From Massilia rhizosphaerae (GTDB lineage: Bacteria > Pseudomonadota > Gammaproteobacteria > Burkholderiales > Burkholderiaceae_D), in NCBI RefSeq assembly GCF_016093545.1, contig NZ_JADKYX010000004.1:186001-250000 (forward strand): DNA of 64,000 nt, read 5' to 3'. Below are positions 46,097 through 54,034 of the stretch, piece by piece; position 1 is the stretch's first letter, and the number at the start of each line of letters is the position of its first letter. The notes beneath the pieces were generated by a model that did no database searches, was not told where the DNA came from, and was given only the letters and a program-made list of their open reading frames with translations. The translations under genes and the position numbers were made by a program.

Positions 46097-47299
46097 ATGT
46101 TTCCCGACCGTGTCGTTTCCGGCATGCGCCCGACCGGGCTGATGCACCTTGGCCACTACCACGGCGCCCTGAAGAACTGGATCCGCATGCAGTCCGAACT
46201 GCCGTGCCTGTTCTTCGTGGCCGACTGGCACGCGCTGACCACGCACTACGACGACCCGTCCATCATCGAAAAAAGCACGTGGGACATGGTGATCGACTGG
46301 CTGGCGGCCGGCATCGACCCGTCCCAGGCCACGATCTTCATCCAGTCGAAAGTGCCGGAGCACGCCGAACTGCACCTGCTGCTGTCGATGGCCACGCCGC
46401 TCGGCTGGCTCGAGCGCGTGCCGACGTACAAGGACCAGATCGAGAACCTGGCCAACCGCGACCTCGCCACCTACGGCTTCCTCGGCTACCCGCTGCTGCA
46501 GGCCGCCGACGTGCTCATCTACCGCGCCACGCAGGTGCCGGTGGGCGAGGACCAGGTGCCGCACATCGAGATGATGCGCGAGATCGCGCGCCGCTTCAAT
46601 CACTTGTACGGCAAGGAGCCGGGCTTCGAGCAGAAGGCCCTGGAAGCCGTCAAGAAGCTGGGCAGCAAGCGCGCCAAGCTGTATGCGGAACTGCGCACCG
46701 CGTACCAGCAGGACGGCGTCGAGGCGGCGCTGGAGCAGGCGCAAGCCATGCTGAACGAGGCGGGCAGCCTGTCGAACATCGACCGCGAGCGCCTGTTCGG
46801 CTACCTCGAAGGCAGCCGCAAGATCATCCTCGTCGAGCCGCAGGTGAAGCTGACGGAGGCGTCGCGCCTGCCGGGCCTGGACGGCCGCAAGATGTCCAAG
46901 AGCTACGGCAACTCGATCTCGCTGCGCGAGGATCCGGAATCCGTCACGAAGAAAATCCGCACGATGCCCACCGACCCCGCGCGCGTGCGCCGCAGCGACG
47001 CGGGCGATCCGCTCAAATGCCCGGTGTGGCAGCTGCACGAGGTGTATTCGGCCCCGGCCACGAAGGAGTGGGTCATGAAAGGCTGCACGAGCGCCGGCAT
47101 CGGCTGCCTCGATTGCAAGCAGCCCGTCGTGGAAGCCGTGCTGGCCGAGCAGGAACCGATGCACGAGCGCGCCCAGCAATACGTGGACGACCCGTCGCTC
47201 GTGCGCGCCATCGTCGCCGACGGCTGCGAGAAAGCCCGCAAGCTGGCGCAGGAGACGATGCGCGACGTGCGCGAAGTCATGGGGCTGTCCTACTCGTGA
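46097..47299 (+). CDS. trpS: Tryptophanyl-tRNA synthetase
   Basis: A 400-residue class I synthetase. The HIGH equivalent appears as LHLGHYHG-type MHLGHYHGAL, and KMSKS as GRKMSKSYGNSI. Longer than E. coli TrpS (334 residues) because of an insertion-bearing C-terminal part containing a four-Cys segment (CPVW ... CTSAGIGCLDCK), as in many beta-proteobacterial enzymes. The last bases overlap the GTG start of the methyltransferase gene. Confidence 0.94.
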   Translation: MFPDRVVSGMRPTGLMHLGHYHGALKNWIRMQSELPCLFFVADWHALTTHYDDPSIIEKSTWDMVIDWLAAGIDPSQATIFIQSKVPEHAELHLLLSMATPLGWLERVPTYKDQIENLANRDLATYGFLGYPLLQAADVLIYRATQVPVGEDQVPHIEMMREIARRFNHLYGKEPGFEQKALEAVKKLGSKRAKLYAELRTAYQQDGVEAALEQAQAMLNEAGSLSNIDRERLFGYLEGSRKIILVEPQVKLTEASRLPGLDGRKMSKSYGNSISLREDPESVTKKIRTMPTDPARVRRSDAGDPLKCPVWQLHEVYSAPATKEWVMKGCTSAGIGCLDCKQPVVEAVLAEQEPMHERAQQYVDDPSLVRAIVADGCEKARKLAQETMRDVREVMGLSYS

Positions 47300-47853
47300 C
47301 GCACGACGCGCTCGACCAGCCGTCGGCCTGGGTGGCGCGCTGGGCGCCCCGGATGCCGTCCGGCGAGGTGCTCGACCTGGCCTGCGGCGGCGGCCGCCAC
47401 GCGCGCCTGCTGGCGGCGCTCGGCCACCCTGTGCTGGCCGTCGACCGCGACCCGCAAGCGCTGGCGCGGGCGGCCGGTCCCGGCATCGCGACGCTGCAGT
47501 ACGATCTGGAACAGGAGGGCGCCGCATGGCCTTTCGCGCCGGGGCGCTTTGCCGGCGTCGTCGTCACGAACTACCTGCACCGGCCGCTGTTCGCGGACCT
47601 GGCGCGGGCGCTGGCGCCCACTGGAATGCTCGTCTACGAAACCTTCGCGCTCGGGAACGAACGCTACGGCAAGCCGTCCAATCCGGCCTTCCTGCTGGCG
47701 CCGGGCGAGCTGCTGGACATGGCGGCGCGCCATGGCTTGCGCGTGCTGGCGTACGAGGACGGCACCGTCGCGACGCCCCGTCCGGCCCGCGTGCAGCGGC
47801 TGTGCGCGGCGGGTCCGGCATGCGATCCGGGGACGGTCGGATTGGAGATGTAA
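47296..47853 (+). CDS. SAM-dependent methyltransferase
   Basis: A 185-residue class I methyltransferase starting at GTG in the overlap GTGA with the trpS stop. SAM motif I is VLDLACGGGRHARLL, motif II AVDRDPQAL, with NYLHRPLF and YETFALGNERYGKPSNP downstream, a pattern seen in TehB/small-molecule methyltransferases. Target unknown. Translational coupling to trpS suggests housekeeping expression. Confidence 0.85.
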   Translation: MTHDALDQPSAWVARWAPRMPSGEVLDLACGGGRHARLLAALGHPVLAVDRDPQALARAAGPGIATLQYDLEQEGAAWPFAPGRFAGVVVTNYLHRPLFADLARALAPTGMLVYETFALGNERYGKPSNPAFLLAPGELLDMAARHGLRVLAYEDGTVATPRPARVQRLCAAGPACDPGTVGLEM

Positions 47854-47954
47854 CCAACCTGTAACCGAGCCATTTATATGGTGTGGAATGAACCATAACG
47901 CCAGGCTATCCGCTACAATCGACATTTATTTATTAACGGCACGGTCCACTGATT

Positions 47955-48851
47955 ATGATTAAGGGCAGCATAGTAGCAATCGTCACACCGATGTTCGAGG
48001 ATGGAAGTCTGGACAGGGACAGCCTGCGCCAACTCCTCGACTGGCATGTGGCGGAAGGTACGGACGCAATCTGCATCGTCGGGACGACCGGCGAGTCGGC
48101 CACCGTGAGCCCGGAGGAACACTGCGAACTGATCAAGCTGACGGTCGACCACGTCGCCGGCCGCATCCCGGTCATCGCCGGCACCGGCGGCAATTCGACG
48201 GCCGAGGCGATCGCGCTCACCCGCCACGCCAGGGAAGTCGGCGCGGATGCCTCGCTGCAGGTTGTCCCGTACTACAACCGGCCGACGCAGGAAGGCATGT
48301 ATCGCCACTTCAAGGCGATCGCCGAATCGACCGACCTGCCCGTGTTCCTGTACAACGTGCCGGGCCGTACCGTGGCCGACATGAGCAACGAAACCGTGCT
48401 GCGCCTGGCCGCCATCGACAACATCGTCGGCATCAAGGATGCGACGGGCAACCTGGCGCGCGCCATCGAACTGCTGCGCGACGTCGACCGTTCGTTCGCC
48501 GGCAAGGGCAAGTCGTTCGGCGTGTATTCGGGCGACGATGCGAGCGCGCTGGCGCTGATGCTGTGCGGCGGCGCCGGCAACATCTCCGTGACGGCGAACG
48601 TGGCCCCGCGCGCGATGGCCGAGATGTGCAAGGCCGCGCTGAGCGGCGAGGCCGCGCGCGCGATCGAAATCAACAACAGCGTGCTCGACCTGCACGGCAA
48701 GCTGTTCGTCGAACCGAACCCCGTGCCGGTGAAATGGGCGCTGGCCGAAATGGGCAAGATGCCCGCCGGCCTGCGCATGCCGCTGGTCCCGTTGGCCGCG
48801 CAATACCACGACACCGTCCGCGCGGCCCTGCGCGCGTCCGGCGTCCTTTGA
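47955..48851 (+). CDS. dapA: 4-hydroxy-tetrahydrodipicolinate synthase
   Basis: A 298-residue TIM-barrel aldolase of lysine/diaminopimelate synthesis, condensing pyruvate and aspartate semialdehyde. VGTTGESAT (substrate loop), the Tyr in [11 protein letters not shown] and the Schiff-base Lys in VGIKDATGN are all present. Followed after 16 bases by bamC, the arrangement known from E. coli. Confidence 0.96.
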   Translation: MIKGSIVAIVTPMFEDGSLDRDSLRQLLDWHVAEGTDAICIVGTTGESATVSPEEHCELIKLTVDHVAGRIPVIAGTGGNSTAEAIALTRHAREVGADASLQVVPYYNRPTQEGMYRHFKAIAESTDLPVFLYNVPGRTVADMSNETVLRLAAIDNIVGIKDATGNLARAIELLRDVDRSFAGKGKSFGVYSGDDASALALMLCGGAGNISVTANVAPRAMAEMCKAALSGEAARAIEINNSVLDLHGKLFVEPNPVPVKWALAEMGKMPAGLRMPLVPLAAQYHDTVRAALRASGVL

Positions 48852-48867
48852 TTACAGCTTTAACGAT

Positions 48868-49998
48868 ATGACGAATCGCAAGATGATGACCTCCACCGCA
48901 GCCCGCACCGTGGCGCTGACCGCCATCGCGCTGAGCCTGGCCGCGTGCACGACCGTGTTCGAATCGGACAAGGTGGATTATAAGTCCGCCAAGAAGGCGG
49001 CCCCGCTGGACATCCCGCCCGATCTGACGCAGCTGCAAAAAGACAATCGCTACGCCGTGCCGGATGGCCGCGGCGTCGCCACCGCGTCGGGCTTCCAGCA
49101 GCAGCGCAGCGCCAACCCGGCCGTCGCGGCCGCGTCGGGCGAACAGATCGGCCAGGTGTCCACGGACGCCGTCCGCATCGAGCGCAACGGCAACCAGCGC
49201 TGGCTCGTGGTCAAGGAAACGCCGGAGCAGTTGTGGCCGCAGTTGCTGGAGTTCTGGCACAACTCGGGCTTCACCATCGAGACCGAGTCGCCGCAGACCG
49301 GCATCATGGAAACCAACTGGGCCGAGAATCGCGCCAAGATCCCGCAGGACTTCATCCGCCGCACCATCGGCAAGGTGTTCGATTCCCTGTATTCGACGGG
49401 CGAGCGCGACAAGTTCCGCACGCGCCTGGAGCGCCGTCCGGACGGCTCGACCGAGATCTACATCAGCCACCGCGGCGTCGAGGAAGTGCTGACCGGTCCG
49501 CAGAAGGAAACGTCGACCTGGACCTCGCGTCCGAACGATCCGGGACTGGAAGCCGAATTCCTGAGCCGCCTGATGGCCCAGCTGACGGGCACCAAGGTCA
49601 AGGATGCGACGGCCTTCGTCACGAACGCGCCGCTGGAGCCGCAGCACGCCAAGCTGGAAGGCAACAAGGTCGTCGTCGACGAGGGCTTCGACCGCGCCTG
49701 GCGCCGTGTCGGCCTGGCGCTGGACCGCGTCGGCTTCACGGTGGAAGACCGCGACCGCATCCAGGGCATCTATTACGTGCGCTACGTCGATCCGGACGCC
49801 GTCAAGAAGGAAGGCTTCTTCAGCAAGCTGTTCGGTGGCGACGACAAGAACAAGGAAGCGCAGAAGTTCCGCGTGCTCGTCTCGACCGTGCAGGGCGCCA
49901 CGTCGACCGACGTGACCGTCCAGTCCCACGACGGCAAGCCGGAGACGTCGCCGACCGGGGCCAAGATCCTCAAGCTGTTGGCGGACGAGTTGAAATAA
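48868..49998 (+). CDS. bamC: Outer-membrane assembly lipoprotein BamC
   Basis: A 376-residue lipoprotein with lipobox LAAC (Cys at about 27). An unstructured N-terminal stretch (DKVDYKSAKKAAPLDIPPDL) binds BamD in the family, followed by two helix-grip domains (about 110-220 and 240-370). It is a non-essential part of the BAM complex that folds outer-membrane proteins. Operon with dapA; a strong terminator lies 14 bases beyond the stop. Confidence 0.92.
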   Translation: MTNRKMMTSTAARTVALTAIALSLAACTTVFESDKVDYKSAKKAAPLDIPPDLTQLQKDNRYAVPDGRGVATASGFQQQRSANPAVAAASGEQIGQVSTDAVRIERNGNQRWLVVKETPEQLWPQLLEFWHNSGFTIETESPQTGIMETNWAENRAKIPQDFIRRTIGKVFDSLYSTGERDKFRTRLERRPDGSTEIYISHRGVEEVLTGPQKETSTWTSRPNDPGLEAEFLSRLMAQLTGTKVKDATAFVTNAPLEPQHAKLEGNKVVVDEGFDRAWRRVGLALDRVGFTVEDRDRIQGIYYVRYVDPDAVKKEGFFSKLFGGDDKNKEAQKFRVLVSTVQGATSTDVTVQSHDGKPETSPTGAKILKLLADELK

Positions 49999-50012
49999 GC
50001 CTGCATCGTCAT

Positions 50013-50051
50013 CCAATAAAAAACCGGCCTTCGTGGCCGGTTTTTTATTGG
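50013..50051. terminator. Strong bidirectional terminator after bamC
   Basis: CCAATAAAAAACCGGCC pairs perfectly over 17 bp with GGCCGGTTTTTTATTGG around a TTCGT loop. A-run and T-run on both sides allow termination in both directions. A smaller GTGGGCGC / GCGCCCAC inverted repeat lies near 50115-50135 in the same gap. Confidence 0.9.
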
Positions 50052-50158
50052 TCGGTGAATACATGGCGGGCGCCCCGCGCCACCGCACGGCAATCGTGTA
50101 TTCGTAGGGTGGGCGCCCTGCGCCCACCTTATCCGATCCGCCGCAAAACCTACGGACG

Positions 50159-50189
50159 TAAAAAAACCGGCCCGCAGGCCGGTTTTTTC
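50159..50189. terminator. Bidirectional terminator of the Ala-rich lipoprotein gene
   Basis: AAAAAACCGGCC and GGCCGGTTTTTT flank a CGCA loop, 17 bases downstream of the lipoprotein stop on the minus strand. Works for transcripts from either side. Confidence 0.85.
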
Positions 50190-50205
50190 AATCGAGCGAT
50201 TCGAA

Positions 50206-50472
50206 TTACTTCGAAGCAGCCGGAGCAGCAGCAGCCGAAGCGGCTTCAGCAGCAGCCGAAGCAGCCGAAGCGGCAGCCGAAGCAGCCGAAGCGGCAGCGT
50301 CAGCAGCAGCCGGAGCAGCCGGGGTAGCGGCAGCGTCAGCAGCCGGAGCGGCAGCCGGAGCGGTGGTTTCAGCAGCCGGAGCAGCCGGAGCGGCAGCCGG
50401 AGCTTCTTCTTTCTTGGAGCAAGCAGCCAGAGCAACAGCCAGCAGGGAAACGATCAGCAGAGATTTTTTCAT
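50206..50472 (-). CDS. Small alanine-rich lipoprotein
   Basis: An 88-residue protein: signal peptide MKKSLLIVSLLAVALAAC with lipobox LAAC, then KKEE and a mature region made almost only of Ala with Pro, Ser, Glu, Asp and Thr (repeats such as AASAASAAASAASAAAEAAS). AAGGA lies 8 bases before the ATG. Low-complexity Ala-rich helices of this type occur in small envelope lipoproteins of Oxalobacteraceae; no function known. Abundant expression is suggested by the strong RBS and terminator. The repetitive codons make length change by slippage likely. Confidence 0.8.
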   Translation of the reverse strand: MKKSLLIVSLLAVALAACSKKEEAPAAAPAAPAAETTAPAAAPAADAAATPAAPAAADAAASAASAAASAASAAAEAASAAAAPAASK

Positions 50473-50510
50473 GGTTTTTCCTTAATTAATTCAAAAGGGT
50501 GGTGCGATGA

Positions 50511-50528
50511 ATAATTACCGGTAATTAT
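50511..50528. promoter_or_regulatory. Perfect 18-bp palindrome upstream of the lipoprotein gene
   Basis: ATAATTACCGGTAATTAT is completely self-complementary and lies 39 bases before the lipoprotein ATG, inside the probable promoter/leader. It has the form of a dimeric-repressor operator. No known regulator consensus is recognised. The AT-rich 50473-50600 region has TATACT-like elements (about 50555). The rest of 50530-50747 shows nothing else. Confidence 0.5.
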
Positions 50529-50747
50529 CGCTCGTCAGGAATTCTCTTGTTTGTATACTTTGGAAAAAGTGCCTACAGACAACGGAACCTTCCTAACCCG
50601 ATATTATAGCCAAATTTACTGAATCGCAATAGAAAAGTCGTGTCAAGACGTAACAGTTGCCAGAACGGGCAATGTGCATTTTCTTGCAACGCTACGCCGG
50701 CTGTCCGTGCGCTAGTTCTCATACCGAAAACGACGTCCACTGCAGCC

Positions 50748-51227
50748 TTACAGCCCGGTAACACTGGCTTGCAGACCAGGCTGTGATTCTGCCCAAATCG
50801 CGTCGAAGCGCAGACGCGACAGCTCGGTTTGTTGCGGTGCATCAAAGGCGGCCTCGCCGCGCAGATGGTCGCTGTGAAAGCGCCGCACGATGTGCACGCC
50901 GTCCGCGATGCAGAACGAATCCGTCAAATCGCGCAGCCCGCGCGGCGTCTGGCGGCATTCGATGCCGTGCGCGAAATCCTTGAGCAGGCGCATGAAGCGG
51001 GGCGCCTCGCGCTCCAGGTGCGTCGTATCGTGCAGCGCCAGGCGCAGGCTGCCGCCGTGGCGCAGAAAGCCGCGCAGCACCGCGTCGACGTCCGGCGCAC
51101 CCAGGCGGAACAGGGCGTAATCCGGATCGAACATGACGAGCGTCCCCCGTGCCCGCGCCAGCACCTCGCCCAGGTGCTGCTGGAACGCGGCGCGGGTGTC
51201 GAATGGCAGGAGCGAAGGTTCGGTCAT
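50748..51227 (-). CDS. Hypothetical protein in operon with RoxA
   Basis: A 159-residue soluble protein of unknown function. Start ATG at 51227 (MTEPSLLPFDTRAAFQQHLG); the longer frame overlaps the RoxA gene and is a shadow. Alternating strand/helix pattern with LVMFDPDYALF, SLRLALHDTTHLEREAPRF and an IADGVHIVRRFHSDHLRGEA segment that recalls a phospholipase-D-like fold without HKD motifs (weak). Separated from the RoxA stop by 13 bases, so co-transcribed. Confidence 0.7.
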   Translation of the reverse strand: MTEPSLLPFDTRAAFQQHLGEVLARARGTLVMFDPDYALFRLGAPDVDAVLRGFLRHGGSLRLALHDTTHLEREAPRFMRLLKDFAHGIECRQTPRGLRDLTDSFCIADGVHIVRRFHSDHLRGEAAFDAPQQTELSRLRFDAIWAESQPGLQASVTGL

Positions 51228-51240
51228 GGTCGGCCCAAGA

Positions 51241-52377
51241 TTACGCCAATTCGAGCCAGCCGTCCTGATACCACGTGTACAGCGCTTCCAGCACGTCGTC
51301 CGACGCCTGGTCCAGCAGGCTGCCTTCCAGGCCTCGCTCGTTGGCGAGCGCGTCCAGCACGACCTTGTCGGCACGCCCGACGGCAAACGATTCGCCGTTG
51401 ATGAACACGTGCTTGCCCCGGTACAGCATCAGCGTCTTCGGAGATAATTTGAGGCCCTTCTTCGCGGCCTGTTCCATGAAACGGCCCACCGTCAACGGCT
51501 TCGCCACCGGCGTGAAGAACACGTTGTGCTTGGGCTCGGACAGGTATTCGCCCAGGAAGATCGTCACGTCTTCCTCGTCCCAGCGCACCTTGTTGAGTTC
51601 CTCGGTGACGGTGGCCAGCATGTCGCGCGGGATCTCGGCCGGGTTCTTCGCGGGCTGCAGGCCCGGATCGGCATAGCGGCCGGGCAGGTCGATCGAGTCG
51701 GCCATGAATTGCAGGAAGGCTTCTCCCAGCTCCTGGAACGACGGCGCGCGGAACCCGACCGAATACGTCATGCATTCGCCCTCGGCCACGCCGTCGTGCG
51801 CGTAGTGGGGCGGCAGGTACAGCATGTCGCCCGGTTCCAGCACGAATTCCTGTTCCGGCTCGAAGTTGGCGAGGATTTTCAGCGGCAGGCCCTCGACGAG
51901 CGTCAGGTCCTGCTGCGCGCCGATGCGCCAGCGGCGCTTGCCCTGCGCCTGCAGCAGGAACACGTCGTAGGAATCGAAGTGCGGGCCGACGCCGCCGCCG
52001 TCCGTCGCATAGCTGACCATCAGGTCGTCCAGGCGCGCGTCCGGCACGAAGCGGAACTGGCGCAGCAGCGCGTCCGCCTTCGGGTCGTGCAGGTTGACCC
52101 CCTGCACGAGCATCGTCCATTCGCGCTGCGTGCGCGGCGGCAGTTCGGCCAGCGGGCCGTGCTGCAGGTCCCAACGGCGGTCGCCACCGGTGCCCTCGGT
52201 CAGCGTGACGAGACGCGACTCGACGTGGTTCAGACTGGCCAGTTCGGCCAGCTTGTCGGCCTTGAGCAGCGGCTTGAAATTGGGGATCGCCTGACGGATC
52301 AGCAGGGGTTTCTTGTGCCAGTAGTCGCGCAGGAACTGGGCGGGGGTAATGTTCCCGAGAAGCTGTAGTTTTTGCAT
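51241..52377 (-). CDS. roxA: JmjC/cupin ribosomal oxygenase (RoxA/YcfD type)
   Basis: A 378-residue Fe(II)/2-oxoglutarate oxygenase. The iron triad is His and Asp in GPHFDSYDVF (about 131-134) and His in LPPHYAHDG (about 192). The N-terminal LGNITPAQFLRDYWHKKPLL is the YcfD hallmark; a dimerisation and winged-helix C-terminal part follows. E. coli YcfD hydroxylates an arginine of ribosomal protein L16. The length is normal. Confidence 0.88.
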   Translation of the reverse strand: MQKLQLLGNITPAQFLRDYWHKKPLLIRQAIPNFKPLLKADKLAELASLNHVESRLVTLTEGTGGDRRWDLQHGPLAELPPRTQREWTMLVQGVNLHDPKADALLRQFRFVPDARLDDLMVSYATDGGGVGPHFDSYDVFLLQAQGKRRWRIGAQQDLTLVEGLPLKILANFEPEQEFVLEPGDMLYLPPHYAHDGVAEGECMTYSVGFRAPSFQELGEAFLQFMADSIDLPGRYADPGLQPAKNPAEIPRDMLATVTEELNKVRWDEEDVTIFLGEYLSEPKHNVFFTPVAKPLTVGRFMEQAAKKGLKLSPKTLMLYRGKHVFINGESFAVGRADKVVLDALANERGLEGSLLDQASDDVLEALYTWYQDGWLELA

Positions 52378-52457
52378 GTCCCCATTATAACCAGCGCCGG
52401 ACGGAACGAACCGGTGGTAGGGTTATAATCGCAACCTTACCCACGAAAGGAAGTGCA

Positions 52458-53000
52458 ATGAAGATTGCCAAGAACACGGTTGTGTCGGTCAACTATAAAC
52501 TGTCCGACGCCCAGAACAACCTGATCGAAGACGGCGCCCAGCCGATGGTCTACCTGCACGGCGGTTACGAGAACACGCTGCCCAAGATCGAAGAGGAGCT
52601 GGACGGCAAGGACGTGGGTTACACGTCGACCATCCAGATCGAGCCGGAAGACGCGTTCGGCGACTACGATCCGAACCTGGTCAAGGTCGAAGAGCGCAAC
52701 CGCCTGCCGGAGCCGATCGAAGTCGGCATGCAGTTCGAAGGCGTGGCCGAGGGCAGCGACGAAGAGCCGGTGATCTTCACCGTCACCGAAATCGCCGACG
52801 ACAAGGTCGTCCTGGACGGCAATCACCCGCTGGCCGGCATGGCCCTGCGCTTCGACCTGTCCGTGATCGACGTGCGCGCGGCAACGCCGGAAGAGATCGC
52901 GCACGGCCACGTGCACGGCGCCCATGGCCACGAGCACGGCCACGAGGACATCGAGGACAGCGAACCGGGCGACCACTTCCGCAGCCAGCCGCTGCAGTAA
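52458..53000 (+). CDS. slyD: FKBP-type peptidyl-prolyl isomerase SlyD
   Basis: A 180-residue cytoplasmic isomerase/metallochaperone. FKBP parts at about 1-70 and 130-150 (YKLSDAQNNLIEDG, PEDAFGDYDPNLV, DGNHPLAGMALRFDL) surround the IF chaperone domain. The C-terminal tail is His-rich (HGHVHGAHGHEHGHED), able to bind Ni/Zn as in E. coli SlyD. AAGGAAG precedes the ATG, with a TATAAT at 52424-52429. Confidence 0.93.
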   Translation: MKIAKNTVVSVNYKLSDAQNNLIEDGAQPMVYLHGGYENTLPKIEEELDGKDVGYTSTIQIEPEDAFGDYDPNLVKVEERNRLPEPIEVGMQFEGVAEGSDEEPVIFTVTEIADDKVVLDGNHPLAGMALRFDLSVIDVRAATPEEIAHGHVHGAHGHEHGHEDIEDSEPGDHFRSQPLQ

Positions 53001-53030
53001 TCCCCGCGCACGCCTGCGCCTCCGGCCCGG

Positions 53031-54032
53031 TTAGCGCCGGGTCTGTCCTCGCTTTGCGCCGTTTGCGGTCTCGACCTTGCGTGCGTCGACCTTGAACAGC
53101 GTCTTCGTTTCCGGGTCCACGACGACCTCCAGCGCATCCGCGCCGGCCGCCAGGTGCCCGACGTTGCCGCGCCATTCGATGGCCGGCTTCCCGCGCACGC
53201 GCGTGCCGTCCACGAGCAGCACCTTGCCCGGGAATCGCTGCGCCAGCGACAGGATCAGCCGCCGCGGTTCCGCGAAGCCGTCGTTGTCCGGCGCGGCGCC
53301 GCGCAGCAGGGCCCGCAAGCCCGTCGGCTGTGCGTGCACCTTCACGTCGCCTTCGGAAAACAGCACGAGCGCCTTCATCTTTTCGCCCTTGGCGATGGCG
53401 AACAGCCGGTGCAGCCAGAACCGGTTGGCGACGAGCCGATCCTCGTACTCGCTGTTGCGCCCGGCCTCGTTCAGGTAGTGGTTGTTATTTGCCGGCATGT
53501 TGACCGTCGCATACATCACCTTGCCGATCGACCAGTGGGCATTTTCCGCATAGCTGCGAAAGCGCGGGCTCATCGATAGGCGCGTCAGCGCCAGCTTGCG
53601 CTTGCCGAGCGTCGTGGGTTCCGCGTAGAACAGCTCGCGCATACGGCTCAGCCGTTCGATGGCGTTCGAGCGGCCGGCGCTGTTCCTGCATTCGGCCCAG
53701 TCGCTGCCCGCCGGCAGCAGGACGACGGGCCGGCGCGCTTCGTCGATCAACTCGCGCCGCTTCTGGTACAGCCTGTCGGAGCACGGCTCGTGCACGCCCT
53801 TGACCCCGGTGACGACGAGGAAGTCGACGTCGTCGTCGTCGTTGTCGTGCAAGGCTTGCTCGAGGCGTTTTTCGCCGCCGTCCGTGAAACCGTGGCCGAC
53901 GATGGCGAAGCGGTGCGTGTCGCCGTCGCGCGCGTCGGCACGGGCGCCGCCCGCGACGGCGCAGAGGACGGCGATCAGGGCGAGCGAACGGCGCCGCCGC
54001 ATCGACGGCCGCTGTATCGACAGCCGCTGCAT
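53031..54032 (-). CDS. Secreted protein of unknown function, possibly phosphoesterase-like
   Basis: A 333-residue protein. The ATG at 54032 lies just past the mutS stop; a second ATG at 54002 gives MRRRRSLALIAVLCAVAGGA with a signal peptide cleaved near ARA and may be the true start. The mature part starts HRFAIVGHGFTDGGEKRLEQ, then FLVVTGVKG and VVLLPAGSDWAEC, an arrangement like calcineurin-type phosphoesterases, but the usual GDxHG and GNHD metal motifs are missing. YATVNMPANNNHYLNEAGRN is distinctive. Probably co-transcribed with mutS. Confidence 0.7.
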   Translation of the reverse strand: MQRLSIQRPSMRRRRSLALIAVLCAVAGGARADARDGDTHRFAIVGHGFTDGGEKRLEQALHDNDDDDVDFLVVTGVKGVHEPCSDRLYQKRRELIDEARRPVVLLPAGSDWAECRNSAGRSNAIERLSRMRELFYAEPTTLGKRKLALTRLSMSPRFRSYAENAHWSIGKVMYATVNMPANNNHYLNEAGRNSEYEDRLVANRFWLHRLFAIAKGEKMKALVLFSEGDVKVHAQPTGLRALLRGAAPDNDGFAEPRRLILSLAQRFPGKVLLVDGTRVRGKPAIEWRGNVGHLAAGADALEVVVDPETKTLFKVDARKVETANGAKRGQTRR

Positions 54033-54034
54033 CG

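Noticed and set aside
50573..50845. A 90-residue minus-strand frame with several cysteines
   Set aside because: Overlaps the end of the RoxA-linked gene in another frame, has no ribosome site and no family resemblance.
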